Source: Marthasterias glacialis
Taxonomy: Eukaryota > Echinodermata > Asteroidea > Forcipulatida > Asteriidae
DNA length: 64,000 nt
Assembly (NCBI GenBank): GCA_911728455.2
Contig: OU452221.1
Coordinates: 9,652,141 to 9,716,140, forward strand
Direction: 5' to 3'
A program made the translations under genes and the position numbers. The notes under the pieces are model-generated. The model did not search any database. It was given only the letters and a program-made list of their open reading frames with translations, and had not been told where the DNA came from. Shown here piece after piece: positions 21,633-33,605 of this stretch (the stretch's first letter is position 1; every line of letters starts with the position of its first letter).

Positions 21633-23513
21633 TTAGAGATTGGTTTCTTCTTGTTCAGCCGGTTCTATTCTCAAAGCATGAAGGGAGTTATTTAGTTGTT
21701 GCCAACATCTTTCCTCATCTTTCATGTCCCATTCTAGGCATGTGATCTTATCTCGGAGTGCTCTTAAGGTAGCCGGTAAAACCTCGACAGGTAGAGCATC
21801 CATCAAGACGAGCAGAAGACACGTTTCACTGCCCGGCGGTACGTTTGCACCATCTGGCCTGGCGACTCTGTCCACCGCCGATATCATCCGAGAACACGCC
21901 ATGTTTAGCTCCAGCAAGCACTGGCCGTTCGTAATGAACTCTCGATCAAGAAGAATGATGACCGCCCGGGATTTTTCCATAGCTCTGGTCACGTTCGTCA
22001 GCTCGTCAGCACCGACTAGAAAGTCTCGGAAGGATACGCACAGGCGGAAGTTATTCGGTTCTCCTTCCATGCGTGGGATCATGCTATCGGCAACAAACCC
22101 ATCCGTACTGTCATGGTGACAGATGAACGCATCGTAGTCGTATCTAACCCCCTCAGTTTGGTCAACGGCTTGGCGGTTATTAACGACCAACCCACCGTAT
22201 CTTCTGAACAAACCTACCCATTTTATTTGTAGTTTCCGATGCATCAAAACCGCTACTGTGATCAAAGCAATACCTAACACAATAACGGCCGAGGTGATAG
22301 AAATGGCCAGCCCTGTCACCGTGGAGCTTTTAGCAAAATCGTTGGTAATGGTAGTGTAATTCGTTGGTGCTGATGACGTTCTTTGCATACTGCAGTTAGA
22401 TCGCAGGTACCCGACGAGACCAAGGTCCAGTAGAGATGTGGCCCGTAATTGTTCTGGGGTGTTACAGCTGTACGTGTGCGTTTCTGTCGGGCCTATTTCG
22501 AAATTGTAATCGTAGTCGAAGATAGGTTTTCTTAATTGTGTTAAGACCAGGCTTGACTCAATGAGCCATTCGACGAACGACAGTAAGTCACATGTACAGC
22601 TAAAAGGATTGTTGGCCATGATGAGGACTTGTAAAGAAGCTGCTTCCCTCAGCGTATCCAACGCGCTACCCGCTACATTCCTAATGCTGTTCCCGGTAAG
22701 ATTTAAAGATTCTAAGTTCCGAATGTGAGACACTGACAAAGGAACCCTTTGCAAACCTGAATGTGATATCTCCAGCTGGACGAGATTTGCGACTTTCTGG
22801 AAAGAGTTCGCCGAGACATTCAGCACCGTTGACCCAGTCACAATGAAGCTAGTTAGAGAGGGTAGATCGTAGAGCGTGCGGTCAAGGAGTTGAGGAGGAT
22901 CAAAGTCGGTGTTTTGGATGTAGATTTCCTTCAGGGCTTGGAAATATTGGAACTGCGGTGGTCGTATCGGGGTGCCGTTCCTACGTTTTCGCCTTATGGC
23001 AATGAATTTCAAGGACGGACTGTGTTCTAGCAAACTGTCCATTGGTAGGCTTCTCATTTGAGTATCGATAAACTGTATGCTTTGCAAGGCCATGCCAGAA
23101 AATGCTTCTTTCTCGATCGAGACTAAGTGAACGTTTTGGATGTGCAGGGTTAGGTTGAGACGGGGTTTTGCCTCCATCAGCAACGGGAATGCATTTCTCG
23201 GTATGACTAGTGGAGTTTTCCAGGAGGGAAATGTTTCTTTAATTCTTAACAGAATTTTGGACGCATCAAATGGTTCTCCGAAAGTCAATATCCACGGTTC
23301 TGGAGGCACCTCACTCACATTTTGGAAGTTTGAAAAGTTGAATCCTGACGACATAATGCACCAAACGTTTGTTTTATAGTGGCTTCCTTTACAACAACAT
23401 TCACATCCGGTGATTTGGGTGTCGCATATTGAGACAAGATTAGCTGGTTCCACAGTCATTAGAAGTATGAAGCATGCACACAGAAGCCGACGGTTAACAC
23501 ACGGATTTGCCAT
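21633..23513 (-). CDS. Toll-like receptor, intronless, copy 3 (626 aa)
   Basis: Complete frame, same architecture as copy 2, with an identical membrane helix and TIR domain. Differences from copy 2: three replacements close together just after the cysteine cluster (PWILTF, DASKIL, LLRIKE against PWRLTF, DASRIL, LLRFKE) and one in an LRR (EISHSG against EITHSG). The upstream in-frame ATG at 23540 is not preferred, for the reason given under copy 2. AATAAATAAA at 21553-21562 follows the stop. Confidence 0.96.
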   Translation of the reverse strand: MANPCVNRRLLCACFILLMTVEPANLVSICDTQITGCECCCKGSHYKTNVWCIMSSGFNFSNFQNVSEVPPEPWILTFGEPFDASKILLRIKETFPSWKTPLVIPRNAFPLLMEAKPRLNLTLHIQNVHLVSIEKEAFSGMALQSIQFIDTQMRSLPMDSLLEHSPSLKFIAIRRKRRNGTPIRPPQFQYFQALKEIYIQNTDFDPPQLLDRTLYDLPSLTSFIVTGSTVLNVSANSFQKVANLVQLEISHSGLQRVPLSVSHIRNLESLNLTGNSIRNVAGSALDTLREAASLQVLIMANNPFSCTCDLLSFVEWLIESSLVLTQLRKPIFDYDYNFEIGPTETHTYSCNTPEQLRATSLLDLGLVGYLRSNCSMQRTSSAPTNYTTITNDFAKSSTVTGLAISITSAVIVLGIALITVAVLMHRKLQIKWVGLFRRYGGLVVNNRQAVDQTEGVRYDYDAFICHHDSTDGFVADSMIPRMEGEPNNFRLCVSFRDFLVGADELTNVTRAMEKSRAVIILLDREFITNGQCLLELNMACSRMISAVDRVARPDGANVPPGSETCLLLVLMDALPVEVLPATLRALRDKITCLEWDMKDEERCWQQLNNSLHALRIEPAEQEETNL

Positions 23514-23814
23514 ACTGCCGATGATATACCTATGGATCATGAAAAATGGTGTCCTACAATGAATTACATAAAGCCACTTTTGCGTCTATTTCAGAGCAAA
23601 ATCGTTGTATCTCGATTTTGTAATAACGTCGTATATCACTCAATGCATGCAAAACGTTGTACCTCGGCACCATTGTGCACATCCGGTAAGTTTTGTTAAG
23701 GTATCATTTTATAAAGCATGGCCGCCACATTGTTGCTGAACATGAAACATGGCGATTATGCCAGCCTGATTAAGAAAGGTTAAGTGTTCATTTAGGGAAG
23801 ATAAACATTCCAAT

Positions 23815-23924
23815 GGAAGACTTTTGAGACGTTAGCGGGCGCCCTATAGCGAGCAGTCCTTTTCTTGAAACCACAAGAAAAGGCCCGCTTTCTGGGGCGC
23901 CCGCTAAAGTTTCAAATGTCTCTC
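23815..23924. mobile_element. Short inverted-repeat MITE upstream of TLR copy 3
   Basis: Equivalent to 16860-16969. Confidence 0.8.
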
Positions 23925-23976
23925 GTTTGTTTTTAAACGTATGTGCTCATGTACATGTGAAACTACGCCTTCTGTA

Positions 23977-24023
23977 TGACGTCACAAGCTCAAACAGCGC
24001 CCTCATTGAAGACCTATCATTGG
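23977..24023 (-). promoter_or_regulatory. Conserved CRE plus CCAAT box, TLR copy 3
   Basis: TGACGTCA at 23977-23984 and CCAAT (minus strand) at 24018-24022. Confidence 0.35.
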
Positions 24024-24167
24024 CTGAGAATTGTGCGTGGCAAGTTGGCATTGTTTGACCTCAGCGATGGTGGCGTACACATAAGGTAGGCCTACATTCT
24101 GCTGATATTTTCTACGGAAATCGTCAAGTTTTGCTGTTATATACACTCTTCAAGATCCAAATACATT

Positions 24168-24352
24168 GGTTCTGTCATTAACAATGCTTTGAAAGAGTTA
24201 AATGTAACTCAATTACAGAGTTTATTTTACACTAAAATAAAACTTGTATCTCAGCTTCTGAAACGCTAATTTGACACTTGTGTTGAATCTAACTTTATAA
24301 AAGTGTTGTCACTGACCGAACCCTTTAAGTGTTGATTTAACACTTTCTTTTT
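24168..24352. mobile_element. Inverted-repeat element shared with 60905-61152, copy 3
   Basis: Equivalent to 10446-10632, with a few substitutions. Confidence 0.7.
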
Positions 24353-26450
24353 TTAGAATGAATAGCAATCATAGGTTTTCCTGGCCAATTTCATCAAAAA
24401 TTCATTCAATTTAAGAACTGGCTCATTCAATTTCGTTTGAAAATGAGTGCGCTGTCGCATCAGCATTCAACGGTCAAAAGGAGTAATTAAACTTCAACAG
24501 TTTAGCATTCACAGGTAAAATGAGATCATTCAAATTCATCAGGTGGCAAAGGTAATTCCAGTTTGTAAAAGCCAGCAACATGAGGCTGGTCAACATATCG
24601 ATTTCATCAATTGTAACTAGCTAGTAGAAATTTAACCGAAGAATGGTGAAAATGTAGTAATGAACGCCAATAAAATATGAAACAAAATGACAAAAACGAG
24701 CATGTATTAGATCGAAATCATGTGTGTACGAAGACGAAATTGAATGTAGTCGTAACTAAAAAGCAGCGGCGAAACAAGGGTAAAATTTTAGAGGGGCACA
24801 AGGGGATGCACCATTCTTTTCTAGGGGGCCACTTCTACCAACTTCTGGCCAATTAAAACCTATCAATTTTCCTTTGAAAAACCTTTTCGGCGCTCTTGTT
24901 ATGCCGTTTACTATTTTATAATATATTCTGACATGGAGGTAAAAACAAATACACTGTCTGCGTATAAATAGAAAAACAGTTTACAAAAAACATTGATATT
25001 ACCACACATTGAACAACATTGAAAGCTTGCAAAATGTAACATTTTACTCGGGTAATTTTTAATTGCAAAGGTCCATATTTCAAATTGGGGGCACCCGCGG
25101 GACACAGACATCAATTGGGGGGGGGGAGCACGTGCCCCCCTCGCACCTTTATAGTTAACCTTTATAGGTTGATCGAAAATGCTGAAAGTGACCGGGAAAC
25201 CTATGGCAGTAGACAGGCTCAAGTTTTCGACAGCATAACATTGGTTATTGAATTAGCTTTTGTGGAGTTAAATATTTTTTATTCAGAAAACACGAACGGC
25301 ATACATCTTGCTGTGTGTGGGTTTTGCACACATGTTTTTGCCTTGCGGAGAAGCGGTAGTTCAAATAGATACAATTTACGGGAACATTTTGACAACTTAA
25401 TAATACAATCTTGAAGTAACTGCTTATGATATAAAATCAGCAAAGTGGTAAATTACTGGATACTTACATGGGAAAAGAACAGTGCTCTTTGCGCGGCTTG
25501 GAAAGGCACAGACAAGACAATACACAGCAAAGAATGCCAAACTGATAGTTGGATGTTTTCACAGCAGTAGCCTTCAATGGAAATGATGATACTACGCGGT
25601 GTATCACATTGTTCCTGTTTAGATTTTAATCGTTGGTGTCAATTTTCATCTGCTTTTTCTTTTGTCATGATAACATGAAGTCACCGTCCATTATCCTTTT
25701 TAAAGATATAGAGTTGCCATGAAGAGTTGAAATAATTTGAGACTTATATGGTCCTAAACGTTTACCAGCATCATCCTAAACGTTTACCAGCATCAGTCGT
25801 CCCAAGATTTTTTTGCGCTGATATTTTTGACGATGGGATCCGTGTGCTTGAATGCAGTTATTGACCATGCAATGACAGAAATTAAATATAAATATGAAAA
25901 GGGACTAAAATTTGATCAAACATTTATAAGATCTACGCTGGTTACACAAAGGTGTGAACATCAACCTGAAATGAAATTACATGTGTTTAATCTTTATTCA
26001 TTTCAATTTATTTATTTTAATGTTGTGATTCAACGACGTTTATCAAGAGTACGTGTTGAAGAAAAACAAAACAGTCTTAGATTGAAGTATCATTGTTTGC
26101 TCCCTGTACCTGCTGGGAATGGGCTGAAGATGAACATTTCAGAACTAAGCGAGTGCTTCAATAATTAATTCTTTTAGCTCTGCGAAATTTAATGAGTATT
26201 TCACATTTTAGAAATATTTTTAGTGCAATTTCTTGTTTATTTGAGTAGATTCAAAACTATTCAGCATTTGTGCAAACAGTTATTTTTGTATTTTATAGAT
26301 ATGAGAAATGAATTAATGTAAAATCTTTACACTTTACAATTTTAGCTTGTTTGTGTAACTGAATTGATGAAAACCAAGGCTTCAGAATGAATATCATCAT
26401 TCAGAGACCAATGATATATATCCATTTGAAATTAAATATCCATTTATAAA
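24353..26450. other. TLR array spacer, copy 3
   Basis: No gene. A 113-codon plus-strand frame (25827-26168) is open here and in copy 4 but broken in copies 1 and 2, so it is not treated as coding. Confidence 0.6.
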
Positions 26451-26454
26451 TGTT

Positions 26455-26632
26455 TGTTGTGGCGAGCGGTCTAGCACACCGAACTCAAGTTCTGGTGGCC
26501 AAGTCACTGGAGTGTGGTTTGGAGTCCAGGTCGTGACACTTGTGTCCTTGAGCAAGACACTTCGCTATAATTGCTTTACAGTGTGTTATTCCCTCAATCT
26601 TATGACGGCTTCACTGTATAAAGGAAGGAAGT
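26455..26632 (+). mobile_element. tRNA-Leu-like SINE, copy 3
   Basis: Equivalent to 12555-12725. Confidence 0.7.
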
Positions 26633-27701
26633 TTAGTAAGTCAGACAGTCGTTTCATTGAAAGCAAGATACTCGTTTCACTTGTGTTAGTGTTAATTTAA
26701 AGGGAAAGAACACCGTTGTTTTTGGAAGAGTTAATCTCATCCTCTAGTTTGTAATTAACACACTATTCAACACACATGTTTGTCAACTTTGGTGTTCACG
26801 TCTCCCAAAAAACCCTTTATTTTTGTGTTTCTGTCCATACTGGGCTCAATGCGATTGCGGACATCAAGATAAACAGTATTTCATTTGTAAATATTTCTCT
26901 GCAGGATTTTTACTGCTACAGAGTTTATGTTTAGTGAATTTTCAGAATGCAACTGATCAACTTTTTATAAATATAATTATCCATCCTGGACTAGTAATTT
27001 TCCCAACTTTCATAAGGGCTCTATTTATTGGAGAATGAGTGCATCACTAACTTATTTTGACTCTGGAGTCCGTCGTCAACATATGAGTTCATAAAACCAT
27101 CGATGTGTATGATCTACTTTCACTTTAGGCTGAAAACAAACAATAGTTCGAAAAGCAAAGGCGTCCCTAGTTTCCTGTGCCAATTCAACAAGAAGAATCC
27201 GTTCGTTTCATTTTCAATTGTGATTTGCCGACAACAATTTGAATGCATTGAAAATATTAAAGTTGGTGATTGGGATATACGAGAAAAGAGTAGGCATGTC
27301 AATTTGGCATGTGAAGCAAATAAGCGTCATGACACGTGTAAAATCAAAAAATTATTTTGTACTGGTACAAAATAATTACTGTGATAAATGCTGTCGAGGT
27401 ATATTTCGTTTATTCACCACAAACTCTTGAAATAACACATTTTGCAGGTATTAGGTACTCGACTTCACCAGCGGTGTGGGTGTTTGTTATAAAAAAAAAA
27501 AAAAAAACAATTTGTAACGTAATCAACTTGGTGTCTTATAGCAGCATTACAGAGGGATGCACAAATTGTTGCATCAGGCATAAAGGATATCATTTTAGCT
27601 CTATGACGCCGATGTGTGATAAAGAATGTATTATGACTGTCGAAACCGTTAGACTATAACGAGCGTGCCGTCGATTTTGTTCATATTTAAAACAAGTAAA
27701 T

Positions 27702-27843
27702 GGGAGACCTCTGAGGACACTAGGTGGCAGCAAACATACGAGGTAAATAATATTGTTCTCGGAATTTGAGCATGCTCAGAACCATGTAAACAATTAAACT
27801 TACCTGGTTAAGTCTGCTGCCACCTATCGTTCCAAAGTCTCAC
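27702..27843. mobile_element. Short inverted-repeat element (MITE-like), copy 4
   Basis: Equivalent to 13803-13944. Confidence 0.8.
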
Positions 27844-27861
27844 ATTATTTGCGGTACCCGC

Positions 27862-28190
27862 TGCTAATTACATGATTCGACATGGCCTCCCCTCACCGGG
27901 CAGCTTAATTATTTTCTGCAGCCCGAAATTGCCACTGTCGTCATTATTTTCAATGGGATTTGTTTTTCTTTGAATCAATTCCTAAAAGAGAATCCTTAAA
28001 AAACAGTTTTTTCTCCGAGGATGGCAATTGTAGACTGCAGAAAAAAGTCACCAGGCACGCTTGTGTAAGACTGGGGCATCTGCTCAAGAATGCGGGGTCG
28101 GGGTTCGAATCCCATCCGAGTATAGCCTTGGGATTTTTCCCGCAGGACTCGAAAAGCGAGTTGGTGTGTACAGGACTATATCAGGAGTAT
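27862..28190 (+). mobile_element. tRNA-derived SINE interrupted by a MITE, copy 4
   Basis: As in copies 2 and 3. Confidence 0.65.
27903..28048. mobile_element. MITE nested in the SINE, copy 4
   Basis: Same insertion site as in copies 2 and 3. Confidence 0.88.
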
Positions 28191-28220
28191 GTAAATAGCA
28201 TTAAAAAAAAATTACATTTG

Positions 28221-28406
28221 TTAGTTTTTACTATTTTGACATACATCAAAACCTTTTAAGATTGCTTCGTAAGCCACGGGATGTAGAGAGTCAAGGTTAA
28301 CCAAAGTCCTCTTGCAAAACATTTTACCGGTGTTTGGAATGACCATACGCTGTCCCGTTTGCGTTAAACTGGAAAAAGAGAGGATGTTGAAAAGCAGAGA
28401 GCCCAT
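28221..28406 (-). other. Conserved 61-codon open frame downstream of TLR copy 4
   Basis: Same product as in copies 2 and 3; one nucleotide change in the alignment is silent. Confidence 0.3.
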
Positions 28407-28577
28407 TCTGTGCCCATTTCATGATATGAGACAGGCAAACATAATGTTCCGTCCGACTTAAAAATAAACTATACATTGACCTGTTTTATTTTTTGTGTTT
28501 ATTTATTTATATTCAATCTTAGATTATACGCTTTGTTTGCCAAGACAGCGACAATGTCACTTTTGATTGATTGAACT

Positions 28578-30467
28578 TTAGAGATTGGTTTCTTCTTGTT
28601 CAGCCGGTTCTATTCTCAAAGCATGAAGGGAGTTATTTAGTTGTTGCCAACATCTTTCCTCATCTTTCATGTCCCATTCTAGACATGTGATCTTATCTCG
28701 GAGTGCTCTTAAGGTAGCCGGTAAAACCTCGACAGGTAGAGCATCCATCAAGACGAGCAGAAGACACGTTTCACTGCCCGGCGGTACGTTTGCACCATCT
28801 GGCCTGGCGACTCTGTCCACCGCCGATATCATCCGAGAACACGCCATGTTTAGCTCCAGCAAGCACTGGCCGTTCGTAATGAACTCTCGATCAAGAAGAA
28901 TGATGACCGCCCGGGATTTTTCCATAGCTCTGGTCACGTTCGTCAGCTCGTCAGCACCGACTAGAAAGTCTCGGAAGGATACGCACAGGCGGAAGTTATT
29001 CGGTTCTCCTTCCATGTGTGGGATCATGCTATCGGCAACAAACCCATCCGTACTGTCATGGTGACAGATGAACGCATCGTAGTCGTATCTAACCCCCTCA
29101 GTTTGGTCAACGGCTTGGCGGTTATTAACGACCAACCCATCGTATCTTCTGAACAACCCTACCCATTTTATTTGTAGTTTCCGATGCATCAAAACCGCTA
29201 CTGTGATCAAAGCAATACCCAACACAATAACGGCCGAGGTGATAGAAATGGCCAGCCCTGTCACCGTGGAGCTTTTAGCAAAATCGTTGGTAATGGTAGT
29301 GTAATTCGTTGGTGCTGATGACGTTCTTTGCATACTGCAGTTAGATCGCAGGTACCCGACGAGACCAAGGTCCAGTAGAGATGTGGCCCGTAATTGTTCT
29401 GGGGTGTTACAGCTGTACGTGTGCGTTTCTGTCGGGCCTATTTCGAAATTGTAATCGTAGTCGAAGATAGGTTTTCTTAATTGTGTTAAGACCAGGCTTG
29501 ACTCAATGAGCCATTCGACGAACGACAGTAAGTCACATGTACAGCTAAAAGGATTGTTGGCCATGATGAGGACTTGTAAAGAAGCTGCTTCCCTCAGCGT
29601 ATCCAACGCGCTACCCGCTACATTCCTAATGCTGTTCCCGGTAAGATTTAAAGATTCTAAGTTCCGAATGTGAGACACTGACAAAGGAACCCTCTGCAAA
29701 CCTGAATGTGATATCTCCAGCTGGACGAGATTTGCGACTTTCTGGAAAGAGTTCGCCGAGACATTCAGCACCGTTGACCCAGTCACAATGAAGCTGGTTA
29801 GAGAGGGTAGATCGTACAGCGTGCGGTCAAGGAGTTGAGGAGGATCAAAGTCGGTGTTTTGGATGTAGATTTCCTTCAGGGCTTGGAAATATTGGAACTG
29901 CGGTGGTCGTATCGGGGTGCCGTTCCTACGTTTTCGCCTTATGGCAATGAATTTCAAGGCCGGACTGTGTTCTAGCAAACTGTCCATTGGTAGGCTTCTC
30001 ATTTGAGTATCGATAAACTGTATGCTTTGCAAGGCCATGCCAGAAAATGCTTCTTTCTCGATCGAGACTAAGTGAACGTTTTGGATGTGCAGGGTTAGGT
30101 TGAGACGGGGTTTTGCCTCCATCAGCAACGGGAATGCATTTCTCGGTATGACTAGTGGAGTTTTCCAGGAGGGAAATGTTTCTTTAAATCTTAACAGAAT
30201 TCTGGACGCATCAAATGGTTCTCCGAAAGTCAATCTCCACGGTTCTGGAGGCACCTCACTCACATTTTGGAAGTTTGAAAAGTTGAATCCTGAGGACATA
30301 CGACACCTTACATTTGTTTTATAGGAGCTTCCTATAATATAAGATGTTTTGCATTTACATCCGCTGATTTGGGTGTCGCATATTGAGACAAGATTAGCTG
30401 GTTCCACAGTCATTAGAAGTATGAAGCATGCGCACAGAAGCCGACGGTTAACACATGGATTTGCCAT
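28578..30467 (-). CDS. Toll-like receptor, intronless, copy 4 (629 aa)
   Basis: Complete frame with the same domain order. The N-terminal cysteine cluster is the longest of the four (GCKCKTSYIIGSSYK) and has no extra cysteines. Other private changes are HSPALKF in the ectodomain and IPHMEGE in the TIR domain. The BB loop is RDFLVGADE. It shares RRYDGL and the upstream sequence around the start with copy 1 but the rest of the TIR domain with copies 2 and 3, so the copy is mosaic. AATAAATAAA at 28498-28507 follows the stop. Confidence 0.96.
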   Translation of the reverse strand: MANPCVNRRLLCACFILLMTVEPANLVSICDTQISGCKCKTSYIIGSSYKTNVRCRMSSGFNFSNFQNVSEVPPEPWRLTFGEPFDASRILLRFKETFPSWKTPLVIPRNAFPLLMEAKPRLNLTLHIQNVHLVSIEKEAFSGMALQSIQFIDTQMRSLPMDSLLEHSPALKFIAIRRKRRNGTPIRPPQFQYFQALKEIYIQNTDFDPPQLLDRTLYDLPSLTSFIVTGSTVLNVSANSFQKVANLVQLEISHSGLQRVPLSVSHIRNLESLNLTGNSIRNVAGSALDTLREAASLQVLIMANNPFSCTCDLLSFVEWLIESSLVLTQLRKPIFDYDYNFEIGPTETHTYSCNTPEQLRATSLLDLGLVGYLRSNCSMQRTSSAPTNYTTITNDFAKSSTVTGLAISITSAVIVLGIALITVAVLMHRKLQIKWVGLFRRYDGLVVNNRQAVDQTEGVRYDYDAFICHHDSTDGFVADSMIPHMEGEPNNFRLCVSFRDFLVGADELTNVTRAMEKSRAVIILLDREFITNGQCLLELNMACSRMISAVDRVARPDGANVPPGSETCLLLVLMDALPVEVLPATLRALRDKITCLEWDMKDEERCWQQLNNSLHALRIEPAEQEETNL

Positions 30468-30767
30468 ACTGCCGATGATATACCTATGGATACATAAAAA
30501 ACGGTGTGCTACAATGAATCACATAAAGCCACTTTTGCGTCTATTTCAGAGCAAAATCGTTGTATCTCGATTTTGTAATAACGTCGTATATCACTCAGTG
30601 GAGGCAAAACGTACCTCGGCACCATTGTGCACATCCGGTAAAGTTTTGTTAAGGTATCATTTTATATAGCATGGCCGCCACATTGTTGCTGAACATGAAA
30701 CATGGCGATTATGCCAGCCTGGTTAAGAAAGGTTAAGTGTTCATTTAGGGAAGGTAAACATTTCAAT

Positions 30768-30876
30768 GTGAGACTTTTGAGACGTTAGCGGGCGCCCTAT
30801 AGTGAGCGGTCCTTTTCTTGAAACCACAAGAAAAGGCCCGCTTTCTGGGAGCCCGCTAACGTTTCAAAAGTCTCCC
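30768..30876. mobile_element. Short inverted-repeat MITE upstream of TLR copy 4
   Basis: Equivalent to 10092-10203; the right end is intact (TTTCAAAAGTCTCCC). Confidence 0.8.
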
Positions 30877-30928
30877 GTTTGTTTTAAAACGTATGTGCTC
30901 ATGTACATGTGCAACTACTCCTTCTGTA

Positions 30929-30976
30929 TGACGTCACAAGCTCAAACAGCGCCCTCATTGAAGACCTATCATTGGC
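30929..30976 (-). promoter_or_regulatory. Conserved CRE plus CCAAT box, TLR copy 4
   Basis: TGACGTCA at 30929-30936 and CCAAT (minus strand) at 30971-30975. Confidence 0.35.
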
Positions 30977-31129
30977 TGAGAGTTGTGCGTGGCACGTTAA
31001 CATTGTTTGACCTCAGCGATGGTGGCGTACACATAAGGTAGACCTACATTCTGCTGATATTTTCTACGGAAATAGTTAGGTTTTGCTGTTATATACACTC
31101 TTCAAGATCCAAATACATTGGTTCTGTCA

Positions 31130-31307
31130 GTAACAATGCTTTGAAAGAGTTAAATGTAACTCAATTACAGAGTTTATTTTACACTAAAATAAAACTTGTA
31201 TCTCAGCTTCTGAAACGCTAATTTGACACTTGTGTTGAATCTAACTTTATAAAAGTGTTGTCACTGACCGAACCCTTTAAGTGTTCATTTAACACTTTCG
31301 TTTTTTA
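31130..31307. mobile_element. Inverted-repeat element shared with 60905-61152, copy 4
   Basis: Equivalent to 10446-10632. Confidence 0.7.
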
Positions 31308-33425
31308 GAATGAATAATAATAAAAGGTTTTCCTGGCCAATTTCACCAATAATTCATTGAAATAAGAACTGGCTCATTCAATTTCGTTTGAAAATGAGTG
31401 CGCTGTCGCATCAGCATTCAACAGTCAAAAGGAGTAATTAAACTTCAACAGTTTAGCATTCACAGGTAAAATGAGATCATTCAAATTCATCAGGTGGCAA
31501 AGGTAATTCCAGTTTGTAAAAGCCAGCAACATGAGGCTGGTCAACATATCGATTTCATCAATTGTAACTAGCTAGTAGAAATTTAACCGAAGAATGGTGA
31601 AAATGTAGTAATGAACGCCAATAAAATATGAAACAAAATGACAAAAACGAGCATGTATTAGATCGAAATCATGTGTGCACGAAGACGAAATTGAATGTAG
31701 TCGTAACTAAAAAGCAGCGGCGAAACAAGGGTAAAATTTTAGAGGGGCACAAGGGGGTGCACCATTCTTTTCTAGGGGGGCACTTCTACCAACTTCTGGC
31801 CAATTAGAACCTATCAATGTTCCTTTGAAAAACCTTTTCGGCGCTCTTGTTATGCCGTTTACTATTTTATAATATAATCTGACATGGAGGTAAAACAAAT
31901 ACACTGTCTGCGTATAAATAGAAAAACAGTTTACAAAAAACATTGATATTACCACACATTGAACAACATTGAAAGCTTGCAAAATGTAACATTTTACTCG
32001 GGTAATTTTTAATTGCAAAGGTCCATATTTCAAATTGGGGGCACCCGCGGGACACAGACATCAATTGGGGGGGGGGAGCACGTGACCCCCTCGCCCCTTT
32101 ATAGTTACGCCACTGCTAAAATGAAGCCCCAGGTTGATCGAAAATGCTGAAAGTGACCGGGAAACCTATGGCAGTAGACAGGCTCAAGTTTTCGACAGCA
32201 TAACATTGGTTATTGAATTAGCTTTTGTGGACTTAAATATTTTTTATTCAGAAAACACGAACGGCATACATCTTGCTGTGTGTGGGTTTTGCACACATGT
32301 TTTTGCCTTGCGGAGAAGCGGTAGTTCAAATAGATACAATTTACGGGAACATTTTGACAACTTAATAATACAATCTTGAAGTAACTGCTTATGATATAAA
32401 ATCAGCAAAGTGGTAAATTACTGGATACTTACATGGGAAAAGAACAGTGCTCTTTGCGCGGCTTGGAAAGGCACAGACAAGACAATACACAGCAAAGAAT
32501 GCCAAACTGATAGTTGGATGTTTTCACAGCAGTAGCCTTCAATGGAAATGATGATACTACGCGGTGTATCACATTGTTCCTGTTTAGATTTTAATCGTTG
32601 GTGTCAATTTTCATCTGCTTTTTCTTTTGTCATGATAACATGAAGTCACCGTCCATTATCCTTTTTAAAGATATAGAGTTGCCATGAAGAGTTGAAATAA
32701 TTTGAGACTTATATGGTCCTAAACGTTTACCAGCATCATCCTAAACGTTTACCAGCATCAGTCGTCCCAAGATTTTTTTGCGCTGATATTTTTGACGATG
32801 GGATCCGTGTGCTTGAATGCAGTTATTGACCATGCAATGACAGAAATTAAATATAAATATGAAAAGGGACTAAAATTTGATCAAACATTTATAAGATCTA
32901 CGCTGGTTACACAAAGGTGTGAACATCAACCTGAAATGAAATTACATGTGTTTAATCTTTATTCATTTCAATTTATTTATTTTAATGTTGTGATTCAACG
33001 ACGTTTATCAAGAGTACGTGTTGAAGAAAAACAAAACAGTCTTAGATTGAAGTATCATTGTTTGCTCCCTGTACCTGCTGGGAATGGGCTGAAGATGAAC
33101 ATTTCAGAACTAAGCGAGTGCTTCAATGATTAATTCTTTTAGCTCTGCGAAATTTAATGAGTATTTCACATTCTTTAGAAATATTTTTAGTGCAATTTCT
33201 TGTTTATTTCAGTAGATTCCAAACTATTCAGCATTTGTGCAAACAGTTATTTTTGTATTTTATAGATATGAGAAATGAGTTAAATGTAAAATCTCAACAT
33301 TTTAACACTTGAAATTTTTAGCTTGTTTGTGTAACTGAATTGATAAAAACCAAGGCTTCAGAATGAATATCATCATTCAGAGACCAATGATATATATCCA
33401 TTTAAAGTTAAATATCCATTTATAA
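31308..33425. other. TLR array spacer, copy 4
   Basis: No gene recognisable; carries the same blocks as copies 2 and 3. Confidence 0.6.
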
Positions 33426-33430
33426 ATGTT

Positions 33431-33605
33431 TGTTGTTGGCGAGCGGTCTAGCACACCGAACTCAAGTTCTGGTGGCTAAGTCACTGGAATGTAAGTTCGA
33501 GTCCAGGTCGTGACACTTGTGTCCTTGAGCAAGAAACTTCACTATAATTGCTTTACAGTGTGTTATTCCCTCAATCACATGACAGCTACACTGTATAAAG
33601 GAAGG
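33431..33605 (+). mobile_element. tRNA-Leu-like SINE, copy 4
   Basis: Here the B box is closer to consensus (AGTTCGAGTCC) than in the other units. Confidence 0.7.

Larger units (their letters stand above)
20636..27583. repeat. Tandem unit, copy 3 (TLR array)
   Basis: Near-identical to copy 2 through the gene and both flanks. Toward its distal end (25660-27100) it instead shares substitutions with copy 4 (for example TTTTGTCATGATAAC and GTGTGCTTGAATGC). Confidence 0.93.

Noticed and set aside
25827..26168. 113-codon plus-strand frame in TLR units 3 and 4
   Set aside because: The matching sequence in units 1 and 2 is broken by stops and indels, so it is not maintained as coding.
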